The notes beneath the pieces were generated by a model. That model saw only the letters and a list, made by a program, of their open reading frames with translations. It ran no database searches and had not been told where the DNA came from. Shown here piece after piece: positions 42,622 through 54,375 of a stretch of DNA of 64,000 bases. Numbering within the stretch: position 1 is the stretch's first letter; every line of letters starts with the position of its first letter. Source of the DNA: Phoma sp. XZ068 (Eukaryota; Ascomycota; Dothideomycetes; Pleosporales; Didymellaceae); NCBI GenBank assembly GCA_004835665.1, contig RBKR01000004.1, forward strand, positions 62,001-126,000, read 5' to 3'. A program made the position numbers and the translations under genes.

Positions 42622-43509
42622 ATGGCCGAACATAAAGTCATTATTGTAACCGGTACCAATCGTGGTGTGGGGAATGGCATCGTGCAGCTCCTTGCCAATC
42701 AGCATTTCAAGTGGCCATTAACCATCTACGCAACCTCACGATCTGGAGTCGATAGCAACATCAAAGTTGCCGCCCCGAATGTTATCCTTTATCGCAAACT
42801 GGACGTCACCAATATCTTATCGATCCAATCTTTCTTCGAATCAGCGCTTAAAGAACATGATGCGCTGGACATCCTTATCAACAACGCTGCAGTCTCGCAC
42901 GACTCTCACGAGACACCGGAACTTGCTGCCGAGACCATATGGACTAACTATGGGGGAGCAAGAGACATGTGCAAAGCCTTTCTTTCACAGCCAAATATCC
43001 GCCCAAGTTCGCGTATTGTCAATGTCACCAGCGGCTACAATCGCTTGCAGACCTACGGCCCAGACTTGCAGACTGCCTTTCGCAATGCCGAAACTATCGA
43101 TACGCTGGATGATTTGGCAGGCGCGTATCTGGACTGTGTTTGCCGTGGTTCAGACGTACAAGAGCAGGCTGGGTGGGGTGCTGGCGCTCGTAGCTACAAG
43201 GTCAGCAAAGCACTCATCAATTCCCTCACAATTGTGCTTGCGCAACAGCATCCAGAACTTCTCATAAATTCCTGCTGTCCCGGCTGGGTAGACACAGCAA
43301 TGGGTAATCAGGCAAAAGGAAAGCCGCCGAAGACAACAGAAGAAGGTGCACGCATTCCTACCAGACTTGCAATTGGCGACCTGGGACCAAATGGCAACGA
43401 AAATGGACGCTTAGGAGACGATTCGGACAATGTCAGCGGGCACTTCTACGAGAACGGAAACATCATGGAGTCAGGTTGGGGAATGGCAAAATTGTGGTTA
43501 GAATCTTGA
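42622..43509 (+). CDS. Short-chain dehydrogenase/reductase, carbonyl reductase-like
   Basis: Intronless, 295 residues from ATG 42622, chosen because the Rossmann fold starts right after it (KVIIVTGTNRGVGNGIVQLL, the TGxxxGxG cofactor motif). Other classical SDR features are LDVTN (adenine pocket), LDILINNAA, VNVTSGYN (catalytic Ser), SYKVSKALIN (YxxxK catalytic pair) and CCPGWVDTAMG. This pattern and length resemble CBR1-type carbonyl reductases, NADPH enzymes that reduce quinones, aldehydes and ketones. The region between the Ser and the Tyr is long, as in that group. The physiological substrate is unknown. It is convergent with the GH43 gene, 134 bp away. Confidence 0.88.
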   Translation: MAEHKVIIVTGTNRGVGNGIVQLLANQHFKWPLTIYATSRSGVDSNIKVAAPNVILYRKLDVTNILSIQSFFESALKEHDALDILINNAAVSHDSHETPELAAETIWTNYGGARDMCKAFLSQPNIRPSSRIVNVTSGYNRLQTYGPDLQTAFRNAETIDTLDDLAGAYLDCVCRGSDVQEQAGWGAGARSYKVSKALINSLTIVLAQQHPELLINSCCPGWVDTAMGNQAKGKPPKTTEEGARIPTRLAIGDLGPNGNENGRLGDDSDNVSGHFYENGNIMESGWGMAKLWLES

Positions 43510-43643
43510 AGGAGGAGAACGATATAAGGACAAGGAAATCTAGAATGCAGCTTTCTCAATTTCACGATATGGAATTTAATGATCACTATTGCCATATATT
43601 GCACCCATCCTAGCTTCTGTGCGTTCTTTCCGAGATTTCGTTT

Positions 43644-44702
43644 TCAAATAAACTTATACTTGGCCTGGATTGTATCGTACTGCTGCTGGTTCAGTGGGAA
43701 TATCCAACCATGCTTGGTGTTCTTGGTGAAGTTGGTAGTGTCGGACAATTGCCACGCACTCATATCGTCAAGGGTTCGTGCTTGCGCAGGAATGTAGGTC
43801 TCCGTCGAGCTCTGGTCAATCCACAGATGAAACAGCCCTTTATCCTTATTGTCCCTGAATGCTAGCTGGCCTTCGTTGTTCGAGTAGCGGGTTGCAAAGG
43901 TAACCCGTGTTCCATCGCTCGCATTGCCGACGTTGGTCCAGGTGCCCAGAATACCGGTCGATGAGCGCTGCTGCCAAATTCTGTAGTCGACCTCGCTTTT
44001 CACCCAGCGATACCACACATTCTCACCCTGCTCGGGTACGTGTATGAGTGAACAGTCTATGACTGGGTATCCAGGGCTGAAATAGACTTGCTCCTTGGAG
44101 AATGTCTCGAAGTCTGTGGTCGTTACGTACATGAGTTGATTGGGCGGTTGGCGACCTTTGCGGTCAATGTCGGCCGGGTCCCAGTAACGCGCTGAGAAAA
44201 TAACAATGAACTCATTGCGAGTAGAGTCCCAGTACGATTCGGGTGCCCACACATTACCAGCGGAAACATTGGCCAGTGGGGCGGAGAGTCGAGGTTCGCT
44301 CCAAGTCGCCAGGTCCGTGGATTCCCAAATGACTATGCTTCTGCTACCGAAGCGAGTTGCGTTGTTGAAATCACCACCAAGGGCATTGACCTTCAAGTCA
44401 GTGGCATGCAACCAGTACTTGCTGCTATCTGGCGTGCTGATGATGAAATGGTCGCGTACGCCCGTCGTTCCTACAGAGCTTTCCAAAATCCGCGCTGTCT
44501 CAGGAGTACCGTCGTAGGACAGCTGTCGGTAGGAGAGCGCATTGTTGCCATCGGATAGATGCATATAGACTTGCTCATCGTCAACAGGGAAATTGGCAAA
44601 CAGATAGCCTACTTTCTCGTCTGCCTGGCGCATGTTTAGTGGAGAAGCGAATGACATTGCTGCCATCGCTGCGAAGGGAAAAAGTGATTGTTGCAGACGC
44701 AT
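43644..44702 (-). CDS. Secreted GH43-like glycoside hydrolase
   Basis: Intronless, 352 residues from ATG 44702. The longer open frame upstream was rejected because a signal peptide begins here (MRLQQSLFPFAAMAAMSFAS). The sequence has the five-bladed beta-propeller pattern of GH43: GYLFANFPVDDEQVYMHLS, VRDHFIISTP (catalytic-type Asp of the usual RDPF), NVWAPESYWD and YPVIDCSLIH. Aromatic residues (WYRWVK, HLWIDQ) line the expected cleft. GH43 includes arabinofuranosidases, endo-arabinanases and beta-xylosidases, and this subgroup has few studied members. It acts outside the cell on plant polysaccharide side chains. A TATAAG box lies about 60 bp upstream. Confidence 0.8.
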   Translation of the reverse strand: MRLQQSLFPFAAMAAMSFASPLNMRQADEKVGYLFANFPVDDEQVYMHLSDGNNALSYRQLSYDGTPETARILESSVGTTGVRDHFIISTPDSSKYWLHATDLKVNALGGDFNNATRFGSRSIVIWESTDLATWSEPRLSAPLANVSAGNVWAPESYWDSTRNEFIVIFSARYWDPADIDRKGRQPPNQLMYVTTTDFETFSKEQVYFSPGYPVIDCSLIHVPEQGENVWYRWVKSEVDYRIWQQRSSTGILGTWTNVGNASDGTRVTFATRYSNNEGQLAFRDNKDKGLFHLWIDQSSTETYIPAQARTLDDMSAWQLSDTTNFTKNTKHGWIFPLNQQQYDTIQAKYKFI

Positions 44703-47700
44703 GTTGATTAATGCAATGAGAAGTTTCTGAAGATCTTCCGGGCCTCTGTCCTGATTCCCGTACTTATAGTCATTCTGTTTGCCATAGCCAAGGCGATCTA
44801 AGCTGAACAAGAAGTTTATACTCGATTAAACGAAGGCCCCGAGTGCAATACATGTTGCCAAGAGCTGGCGTGAGGTCACCATGAGGTTGCAGAAGCAGGG
44901 CACAAAATCAAAGTCTTGGTGTTGAACGTTTGTCGCGACAATGTTCGGCTGGCGCGGGGACTCGAATATCGGAGAAATCGCCGAGTATGGGGAAATAAAC
45001 TCCCGGGTGTGTCGATCATCCGCTTCAACTGCCACCTTCTCTCTTGGGATGCCGTGACGTTTGAAGATCATTACGTCCGGGGCTGACTTCCTTTACGGGA
45101 AAGCCAACACACAGCTGCGTTAATGTTTTGGTGCACGCGTAGGTCCGTACCTTCGCTCAAAGCCAACCGCACATTCCATATACACCAGGTAGAGACTCTG
45201 CCTATAAAATAAAGAAAATAAGTAGCTTGTTTGCATATTGACTTACCGAGCAAATAGCAACCGTTAAGTCATGTTCTTGTCTAACGATCTGATCACTTTA
45301 GCCGTTCAATATATGGCTGATGGACACGTTTTCGGCTGGCCAAATTCAACCCCAAGATGTTGTGCTGTTGTGTGCGTTATCATAAATCGGAAGCTCTTGC
45401 TAGCCCTCAACTTGAAGGATAGCAAGATTGCAAAGGAACACACGTCGCTCGAGATCAAGGGCTCATTGTTGGTCAAATGGTTGAGTCTTCCGCACTTATG
45501 CGTGGAATTGAACGCGCTGGGTTCGCTCTTGGTGGGTGACGTGGGCGGCGAAAAATGGCACTTCTGACAAAGGTCGCGACGGCGTTTATAACAATGCGGC
45601 GTTGCGTAGGAGCCGGTATCATCAGGGCGCTGATGCCCATGTGCATCTCTGATAAACGCGATCGCTTTGGCCCCAGCGGGTCGCGCTGTCGTAGCGGGGC
45701 AAGCAGTTCAAGGAACAAATGCTGAGGATGTTGCACCCGTGTCGGCACGAGATAAAGCGACGTGACGGAAGTCGAGTCTACAGTCCGTGGGCGGGCGTGC
45801 AGACATGCCATCGTGCCAGTTGAGAACGGTCAGCGTCAAAGCAGATGGCGAAACAGCACCGATGTACGACATGCGGACCCCTGGGGGTTAGATGTGACGC
45901 GTCGGCTGTACGTACTAGCGCACCAAGCGCCGCATTTCCCGTTAAGGAGCGGACCGTTCGACACACTGCCGCATGCGGTAGCCCTGTTTCTCTGAAACCG
46001 ATCCTCATTGCGATGTGCGAGCGCTGCCTGGGTCATGAGTACAGTATTGTAGGGGTAAGTTCCAAGGTTTTAATTCAAAATGGGATGCCCCTAGCTCGGC
46101 CAACGGGAGGCATGGTTTGGCAGCTAACATGACTTAAAATAGATCTTGCAATCTATCACGTTGTATCTCGCCTTAACCGAAAAGCTCAATTTACCCAATA
46201 TAGTACATCCGAAGGTGTGATGTAGTCAGGTGTACTTGCTTCTGGAATCCCCGTTTCGGATACGTACCCCAACCGTACTGAACACCTGATATATGTATGA
46301 TAGCGCTTCGCTTGCTGTCTTCATTCGCCAGCTACACCATGACGAAAATTAATAAGAGAAACGCACCTGTATGGAATGGCGGTGTCACTGTGATTTAGAA
46401 GACGTTTCGCAATGTTCTCCACACGTGGCCTAGACGAGGCTTTCCGGCTATTGGGCCTTGGCACTCGGTGGAGATTTGATTGGCCTGCTCGTACTACCTC
46501 GCCACTTCAACTGACAGTAAAGACGCCAGCGGAGCCTCCATCTCCGCGTCTACTCGAAACAAGTGCAGCTGAGGGCTCAAGGAAAAGCCTGTAGGAACTA
46601 AAGTCGTTCGTAGAGTTGGCGCTTATGGAGATTGCCGCCCCCGACCAGCCGAACCGACATCCTGCGGTTTCAAACGATGACAGAACTCAGTTGCATCAGG
46701 AACAAGGCTTTGCCATGTTGACTGCTGTGCCCACTTGGCCGTCGCTCTCGACTCAGGCAATCGCACTGCCTTATTCACAACCACTAAAACATAAAGCGAC
46801 CTTGCGCAAGGCCGTGTTGTAGTCAGGACTCAACCCGATGGTAAGCTCGAGGGTTGAAAAGCACTTGGATGTAAGGAACTCCGGTTTGGCATAATTGCCT
46901 TTACGATGGCCAAGATCAAATACTCTTATTACTCAAGACAGAAGAGGGAAGTCCTAGAAATCGTGTCGTAGCAATCTATAGCTAGTGTCTTGATGGTTTC
47001 TTGGTGTTGACGAGTACAAATTTCAAAATCTCGCCGGTGTACAGTACTGCCTCTAAATCCCTGCCATGTTCTTGTCGCGCAGCCAGACGCTAACAATTGG
47101 TTCAGGGCGGGTACTGTACCATATGTTCATTCCCTTTCTTTTCTATATTCTCCCCAGCCCAAGCAGGAAGATTGGCGCGGGGCTGAAAGTGGAGAAAGCC
47201 CGATTAATAGATTGTCTGATAGGTCGCCCTAAACGCGAGCAAATTCCTCTAAGCTTCAAACAGCTCATCAAGATTGTAATTACCCTACCTGGTGTGGGGA
47301 TAATCCTCCGTCCGAAGTCATGACCACGTGTTTCGCCAGGTAGCTGCATAACCCTCATTGGACGTCTCATGACTTCGGAGTTTTGTCATGCATTGAACAA
47401 AGATTTTATAAACAGTAACAGAGATACAGCAAATACAATCTCGATTGGTCCGCATGGGAAATAGTTTGGAGCGGCAAACGTACCGTCGCAGTTGTACAGG
47501 GTTCTGTCTATCTGTTGCCGTTGGTGGGGACAGGCCCACCAAAGACATCCATTGCACTTATGCGCTGGGGTACCGTTGTCGTTTCCGGGACAGTCTGTGT
47601 ACCCGGGTCGTGCAGTGCTCCCAGTCGATGGACCACATTTATTCGAGGCCCGTCTTTTTTACAGCTTAGTCTCATTTGGCGCGTTGTTTTGTTCATCAAT

Positions 47701-48003
47701 TTGATTGGAAATGGGGTTTGCACACTGCTCCGAGTTGCGAATGGGAGGCTTGGGGCGGCCGCAGGTAGAGCCGCCAAGAGACAGAACAAGGCAAGGTTAC
47801 CAGATCATTAGTGGGAACGTTGACTTTCGAGGCAGTTTGTTCTGACGATCTTGCTGGCCTAAGAGGCAGTTTGGACTGTCGATCCAACAATAGTACTATC
47901 ACATCGAAGATATAAAGCTTCGTGCCTCCCTCTCTACATCTACCAGCAGGATACTCCACCATCTCCACACAATAGTTACTACTTTCTCTCTCTTTCTCCC
48001 ACA
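44703..48003. other. Gene-poor region (3.3 kb)
   Basis: The longest intergenic stretch of the window. Many open frames of 60-110 codons were read on both strands (for example 45473-45811 minus and 45845-46132 plus), and none shows a domain, signal peptide or family motif. No long repeat or LTR was noticed. The right end carries the GH134 promoter with TATAAAG at 47911-47917, about 87 bp before its ATG. Confidence 0.4.
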
Positions 48004-48764
48004 ATGAAGCTCTCCGCAACTCTCGCTGCCCTTTTGGTTGCCGGCGCCTCTGCCGCCCCCGCTGCCAACGCCCTTCAGGCCCGCCAGGACACTGGCTCCT
48101 ACACCATCGCTGGACTCGGCGCTCGAAAGCAAGAGGTTACTGCGGCAGGCGCTGATTCGCTCAATCTCGCTATTGCTATGCTAGAGACTGACAAAATGGA
48201 CACGAACGTAAGTCATGATCATCGGAAAAATTCAAACGCTGCAAGGCTTCGCTTTGACTTACACTTTTGCTTCCAGTACGCATATGGCGACAACAAGTCA
48301 AACGACTCGGCCAACTTCGGTATCTTCAAGCAGAACTGGGGAATGATGCGCGTATGCTGCAACCGTTTCAAGGGCCAGTCGCAAGCGAACTTCAACAACG
48401 GAGCTGTGCTTAAGTACGTGACTCGTGACTCCCAACTTGAATCTCCTAAATTTCAGAGTCTAACAAACCCACAGCTCGGATCTTAAGGCAGATGTACAGT
48501 GCTTGAAGGACTGCCAGGCGCACTACGGCCGCGACAAGTGGCTTGCCGGCCACCGCAATGGAGAGAGCGGTCTTAACAACCCTGACACTCAGGACATCAA
48601 GAGTATGTTCATCTACAGCTATGCTGATGATTCTCTTCGAATTGACGCTGACACAATCTACAGACTACATCGATGGCGTCAAGTACATCGAGAAGCAGCT
48701 CACTACCCAGCCCGGCGGTATGACGAACGATGTCAGGTACTGGATCTACGTTGTGCCCATCTAA
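48004..48764 (+). CDS. GH134 endo-beta-1,4-mannanase, secreted
   Basis: Four exons: 48004-48207, 48277-48413, 48475-48602 and 48664-48764 (introns 69, 61 and 61 bp; donors GTAAGT, GTACGT, GTATGT). They give 189 residues with signal peptide MKLSATLAALLVAGASA and an LQARQ propeptide end. Diagnostic blocks are LNLAIAMLETDKM, YAYGDNKSNDSANFGIFKQN and KWLAGHRNGESGLNNPDT. The Glu of MLET and the Asp of YGDNK are 12 residues apart, the same spacing as the catalytic acid and base known for GH134, a lysozyme-like inverting mannanase. Four Cys may form disulphides. The first intron keeps the frame open, so an unspliced reading would give a false 160-residue protein. Confidence 0.8.
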
Positions 48765-49737
48765 AGAGATAGCCCGGACAGAGATCTGCTATCTCGAATA
48801 GCCTTCGAGTTTGATGGCGCCTCATTGTATACATTGGAAGCCTTGGTTTTCAACTTCACTTCTTTACTTCACTTCATGTACCTCATTTTATACTGCTGGT
48901 CAACAAATTTACAGGAGTTGCAAATCTTTTTGTCCCTTTGACCTCTATGCCCTTTGGTCGTGAAGGAATTCTAATTTTAGCACTTGCAAAAGTTGTCGCT
49001 CATAAACAATCCAGTCCTTGGCTGAGTACGCACCGGAACTTAGCGGCCTCAACACAGGTGAATGTTATTTTTGGAGTATGTACTCGGTGAGGTGAACCCC
49101 ACTTTGAGTACGTACCTCTAACATGCTGTGGTCCCCCACATTGATTACTTACTCCAATGAACTCTATTTTGACCGCCTCATTCATGAACCAGATCGTCGC
49201 GCAGCCGGACCGGGTAGATCTCTTGGAGAAACCTAGCTGGCTGATCCCAGCAGAAGCCTCAACAAGCTTCCCTGTTGCCGCTCTCATACCCCGCAAACTT
49301 GTTACTCCTTGCTAATACAGTGGCTGGGTGGTAGTTATCACCCTCTGTGTGAACCCTCTGTGGCGCGAAAGATTTCATGCCCTGTTGCCGGGCCAACTTG
49401 GATGACAGCTTGAATATGGTCGGAAGTCTTGCATCAAGAATGCATGCGATATAATGAGCATACATCGCAATTGTAAAACATTAACATCATCAGTGTGTTA
49501 CGTGTCATTCACAACTGATTACGTCTTGCACGGAGTTGTGAGCGGAGGGACAAATGCGATGATGCTATTGGATGAAGGTGCCGAAAGAGAGATTCGTTTT
49601 ATTAACGTGCTGCTAATTTAATCACAACGCTAAGAATCGCCAGATTGAAAACCCCCATCAACGGTCCGATGCGTGATTCTGATTTAATAATCTGCGTATA
49701 TACTCGGGGATTCTCACCATATTAACAGGGGGGATGC
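48765..49737. other. Intergenic, no feature recognised
   Basis: Convergent 3' regions of the GH134 and GH54 genes. No coding or repeat signal seen. Confidence 0.4.
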
Positions 49738-51258
49738 CTAAGCAAGGCCGGTGCTGGTGGCCCAAGTAGCATCGTTGTTGAACGAAGCAGCTGCGTCGAA
49801 ATCATGCACGCCGCCGTTACTTGCAATATAGCCAGTGTTGGCATAATGGCGGAACCAACGTGTAGGATAGCCCCAAGCGCGAAGTGATGAACCGGTGCCG
49901 CTAAGGCCAGCCTGTGGGCAGAAGGTGGCATCTTCCTTGAAGGCCTTGGAGCCGTCGTTGGCAGCAACCTGTAGCGCGAAGTTGTAGTGTCTAATATAGC
50001 TACCCGCTGTGTCCTTGGACTCAAATGAGTAGCAGCCGCTGTTTCCGAGGCCAGTACGAATGGTCCAGCTGGCAGCTTGCTTCAGGGCGGTGCTGCTGGA
50101 TGAGGATACGACTTGCGTGTTGACGGTGGCGCCAGTGTGAGCGAGATAGCGGTCAGTGTATCCTGGAGTGGTAGCCTTGAATGATACAGACCCACCAACG
50201 GTGTATCCTGGACCACTGACCAAAGAGGTGGTGGCGTACTTGGCGGCTACGATATCGGCTTGTACTGAGTTCTCGGTGGCATCAGTCGGGTAGCCGGTCG
50301 TCATCACTCCCTCATAAAAGGTGCCTTGAGCGCCATTGCTGTTATCGCCGCCAATACCAAGGATAATAGCGCCTTCCTTGCTCATGGGGTTGTAGCCGGA
50401 CGCAGTTGGGCGTGCACCGCTGTAGAAGGTCGACAGCGCACCGGAGGCACCATTACCGCCGCGGATGGCCCACTTGCCTGGCTCCCCCTTAATAATAGCA
50501 GTGACGAAGCGGTATGTGATGGATGGGTCGGCAGTGTTCTGCTTCGAACCTTGGCCAGAGAATAGGCCGTTCTCAAGATCAGCCATGATCCATGGACCGC
50601 TGCCGGATCCACTTCCCCAGATAGTGTTGTCACCGTAATAGATAGCCTCCATGTGGCCATTGCCGGTGTCGAGGTTGTTGGTTTCGGCGTTGCCATAGTC
50701 AAAACAGCAAGCACCATTGTAATGAGTGCCGTCCAGAACTGCGTACATGCCTTCCGGCGCATCTCCTGTGGCGGAGCCGCTTACTTTGTTGTTGCGGTAT
50801 CCTGTGCCAGGTGAGACGAATACACCATACGCCTTCTGCCCATTCAAAGTGACTGGTGCGCCAATTGCGCCCGCAAGGTTGTCGTAGCCATTGGACTCTG
50901 GGCCTCTGAAGCCGCCAGGCGGTGCCTGGGTAAGGTGGTTCTCGCGGCCAGACTGGTCGTAGACAATAGTGATGAGGCAAGTCGTACCGGAGCAGAAGGT
51001 GTCTTGAGCGGCAGCATTTGCGACACCACCAGCAGACTTTGGTGCAATGTTGGATGTGGTGTTGTCAGAACCGCGCTTCACTTGGTAAAGCGCGCCAGTG
51101 TAAGCTTTGTAAAGGGCGCGGGTGGTGCTGTGTGCAGTAATGCACGGCGTGTTGCCGGCGGCGTAGATATCACACGGCGCAGCAGCAACAAGGGAGCTCG
51201 TGGCAGCCAGACCGAGAGCCAGCACGCTGGAGCGTGAGTAGCGCGATCGTGAAGACAT
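49738..51258 (-). CDS. abfB: GH54 alpha-L-arabinofuranosidase with CBM42
   Basis: Intronless, 506 residues from ATG 51258, which opens a signal peptide (SVLALGLAATSSLVAAAPC); an upstream in-frame start was rejected. Residues to about 340 are the GH54 catalytic beta-sandwich: CDIYAAGNTPCITAHSTTRA, CLITIVYDQSGRENHLTQAP, MADLENGLFSGQG (the Glu is the family nucleophile) and LGIGGDNSNGAQGTFYEG (the Asp is the family acid/base). A vicinal CC (GACCFDYG) forms the known strained disulphide. The C-terminal 150 residues are CBM42 (beta-trefoil binding arabinose side chains). The enzyme removes arabinose from arabinoxylan and arabinan outside the cell. TATAAAAG lies at 51355-51362. Confidence 0.95.
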   Translation of the reverse strand: MSSRSRYSRSSVLALGLAATSSLVAAAPCDIYAAGNTPCITAHSTTRALYKAYTGALYQVKRGSDNTTSNIAPKSAGGVANAAAQDTFCSGTTCLITIVYDQSGRENHLTQAPPGGFRGPESNGYDNLAGAIGAPVTLNGQKAYGVFVSPGTGYRNNKVSGSATGDAPEGMYAVLDGTHYNGACCFDYGNAETNNLDTGNGHMEAIYYGDNTIWGSGSGSGPWIMADLENGLFSGQGSKQNTADPSITYRFVTAIIKGEPGKWAIRGGNGASGALSTFYSGARPTASGYNPMSKEGAIILGIGGDNSNGAQGTFYEGVMTTGYPTDATENSVQADIVAAKYATTSLVSGPGYTVGGSVSFKATTPGYTDRYLAHTGATVNTQVVSSSSSTALKQAASWTIRTGLGNSGCYSFESKDTAGSYIRHYNFALQVAANDGSKAFKEDATFCPQAGLSGTGSSLRAWGYPTRWFRHYANTGYIASNGGVHDFDAAASFNNDATWATSTGLA

Positions 51259-52071
51259 TATCCGACGAAGTGAGATTGGGATGGTCAGTTGCGCGTTCGA
51301 CTGTTCCACTCGAAGCTTGTTGGTTGGAGGTTCTTACCATGAGCGTTCATCTTCCTTTTATAGTATTCCCGGTTGATATTTGGAAACATGTGTACTCGCT
51401 CAAGAAGGCTACGCGTCACTGCAAGAACAAGTTTCCCTGACTGTCAAAGCATTACATCCGCGCAACCAGGAGAGCAACTAGGACTCAATTCCGGGGCCCC
51501 AGGTTCCAAGTCGGTGAATGTCCGAAGCAGAAATCGCGGGGATTGCGATATTGAAGACATACGAGCGGAAGGAATACCGTTAACGAACACTATGATCCTG
51601 TCCATGTGAGCACAGTAGTCTAAATTGCGGGTGACATTTGCGGGGTGAACTCGGCGGAAGGCCGACACAATCCTTAAGCTGGGCTAACGGCCAGGCGAAG
51701 AGAGCGAAGCACAGGGCCGCGTGCATCATTATATTGCTTCGCAGCCTTCTACGGTAGTGAGGAAGGTGCATAAGCTTTGCCGAGACGAGCTTATAGGGGA
51801 CAAGTGCCTGTCGATCGCGGCTTGCGATTGAGCCGAACACCGTCGCGCCCCACCTACTATTCCGTGCTCCACCAATAAACAATGTCCGGTAATTACGAAA
51901 CGTCCCTGAGAGGTTCATATTTATGCACGGTGGTATGATGCATTTTGCTTAGCTTGCGGTGATTTCATACTACGAATACGCGGACGAGGTGGCATGCTGG
52001 GGAATGTTGAACACTACGATAGTCTATTTGATTCTCAACTATGCACTTTGCATCTACTACTAGTGGATTTG
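51259..52071. other. Intergenic, GH54 promoter side
   Basis: It contains the abfB TATA box (complement of 51355-51362). Further left is the 3' region of the beta-lactamase-like gene. Nothing else was recognised. Confidence 0.4.
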
Positions 52072-53324
52072 CTATGCTGACAGGCTCCTCCAAACCGCCG
52101 TCTCGAACCTAGCGATAACATCCCAAGTCTTGCGATCCGCCCAGGGTGAGACCTGCGTTGCAAAGAAAGTCGCAAGTCCACGCTCACGATTGATGGTCCA
52201 AGACAAATTCGGTAGCCCAGACCACGACAGTGTACCTGCTGGTCTGAAGTAATTCTCTCGGTCAACATCTTTCTCCATCAGGAGGCCACTAAGCCCATAG
52301 TTGGGCACAACACCCTCCATGCTGTCGTCAAGTGCACACTGGTAAGCAAATTCACCCAAGGCTCGCATGTCACGGAGAGCTGTACTACCAGCTTTGAGCT
52401 GTGGAGTGAACATCTCATCAATCGAAGACTTCTTAAGAAGCACAGGTGAGTTTTTCAGCAAATCTGCCAGGACTCTAGTGTAGTCATGTACATTCGCGTA
52501 CATGCCCAACCCGCCAGCCTCCTTCACTGGCTCAGGCGAGAAAGGGTTGGGTCCATCTGCCAGTGCGCCATCTTCCTTTCGTGTAGACATGCGCATGAGC
52601 TTTTCTGCGACCTGTGGCTTGCGCGACAAATGCCAGGTAAATGTCTCGACACCAAGGCGCTTGGCTATGTTGTCTTCGACATACTCCTCGAAGCTCTTAT
52701 TGGTGAGTCGCTCGACAAGCAGACTGGTCCAGTCAAGCCCACCGCTGTAATTCCAACTGATACCAGCCTCGTATCGTCGAGGATAGGCGTGGCCATTGGC
52801 GACGTCGCCATTGAGGACTATTGCCGGAACTTCCCCACGGCTTGCGCGCCACGCATACAAAGTGGGATCAAGCCAGTCGTAGGTCGCCCCACTGGTGTGC
52901 GTAATGAGACTTCGCAGTGTTATCGGCTCCGTGGCACGGTCGTATTTGAGCTGCCCATCCGACGTCTGTGAAACAATCGGCTGGGACGCGAGCTCCGGAA
53001 GGTGTTCGTCCAAAGACTGGTCTAATGTGACCAGACCCCTCTCAACTAACTGCAGCGCCGCGATAGAAGCTATAAGCTTTGTGCACGATGCGATGAAGAA
53101 AGTCTGGTCGAAGCTGAGAGGATCAGCATCTTCGAGAACGCCATCCGATCCTGAAACCTTTTTATAGACATAGTTCCCTACATTTTCATTAGCAAAGGCC
53201 CAAAGTATCACAAGTTACCTGGTTGCGTACCATCTTTATCCACGACCGCCATCGCGGCACCTGGGATAACGTTGGAGTTTTTGGCAGTTGCATTGTCGAG
53301 AAACGCCTCGAAGTTCTCCATCAT
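52072..53324 (-). CDS. Beta-lactamase-fold serine hydrolase
   Basis: Exons 53231-53324 and 52072-53177 (53-bp intron, GTACGC donor, GTAG acceptor) give 399 residues. It is a class C beta-lactamase/DD-peptidase-like protein: IPGAAMAVVDKDG, the catalytic SxxK as ASCTKLIASIAAL, the LITHTSG loop and WNYSGGLDW, where the Tyr is the second catalytic base. No signal peptide is visible, so it is probably cytosolic. Fungal members include esterases, transesterases such as LovD, and lactone or amide hydrolases with unknown substrates. It lies among secreted CAZymes but shares no obvious role with them. Confidence 0.85.
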
Positions 53325-54375
53325 GGCTTAGGAAGGTATGTGATTCCGCTGTAAGTGTATGCTTCTAGGTAGTACTTCGATGATGAGAAAAACGAATGCG
53401 TGTTTGTTGTTGACACTGCCCTCTGCAGGTCAGCACTTATACATGATTCTAAGTATGGCTAAGCTTAGTAGTAATGCTTTGATACTCGGCCTCAAGTTAT
53501 GTCCGACTATCGAATTCGCGATGTTGGTATAGTATTGATAATCACCCAGTACTCGCTGCTGAAATCTCACGTCTTATGTAAGCACTGCCCCGTTTTGAGC
53601 TGTGCAACTACTCAGTCCGCATCTCGGACGATAAGTCGTGCAGGTTTGTGAATGATACACGGCCCCATTATACGGTTCCGTGGCTTTGCGCGCATTATTA
53701 GGAGCAATCTAGAAGCGCATCTTGTATCGAAAGACATTTGCGAGCGCCTACATAAGCAGCCGGACAGAACGTTCTTCCACTCTGTAGGGACGACTACTGA
53801 TAGATTATGCTCGTGCACGGCTTGCGTCTCCGCAATATCGTTATCGCGTTGTTGTCGACGATACATTCGGCTATCCCCGCATGCTGACAAGTCTTCGTGA
53901 GGCTGGAGTACCGAAGGACGAGTGACCGAGACACCGATGCCATCAGCGACCGAGAAGGGCCGCACTAGCGCAACGGGACACTGCAGCCCAAGTGCAGCCA
54001 CAATCTCGTTTCCCAGTCTCCCCGGCTTCATATTCATCGGCGAAACATGCGCAACCACCACGGAAATTGGCCGAGCATCGTCATGATGCGCGTAGGGGTG
54101 TCTAAATTTACCCCTCACCGACTGGCATGACCGGAGAAACTGCTGTCCTGCTGCACCAATCAATGATTGCGGACCGTTGTCATTCGTATAGAAATGTCGA
54201 TCAACCCCAGTCTCCCCATATAAACGTGGGGAAACGCCAGCATGCAGGAACGGCGGCCTAGCGCCGGGATGGCTGATGCGGATGGCTTCAGCAGGCGAAT
54301 TGCCGTGATACTTGGTTCCGCGGATGGTATTTGTTCATCGCGCGCTGCTTGCAACACTATGAACAATCACACGAA
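53325..54375. other. Divergent promoter region
   Basis: It lies between the beta-lactamase-like gene and the GH43 gene. TATAAA at 54219-54224 sits inside CCCCATATAAACGTGGGG about 150 bp before the GH43 ATG; the GTGGGG half fits the CreA consensus (SYGGRG) for carbon catabolite repression. A 183-codon minus-strand frame (53612-54163) was not called as it has no family signal. Confidence 0.4.

Noticed and set aside
44703..48003. Several 60-110-codon open frames in the 3.3-kb gap
   Set aside because: None has a domain, signal peptide or splice context; their number fits chance in GC-balanced DNA.
48004..48486. 160-codon continuous open frame as the GH134 product
   Set aside because: It reads through the first intron. 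Splice signals and family conservation support a four-exon 189-residue protein.
53612..54163. 183-codon minus-strand open frame between the beta-lactamase-like and GH43 genes
   Set aside because: No domain, signal peptide or family-like sequence, and it fills a divergent promoter. The plus strand is also partly open. Likely chance.
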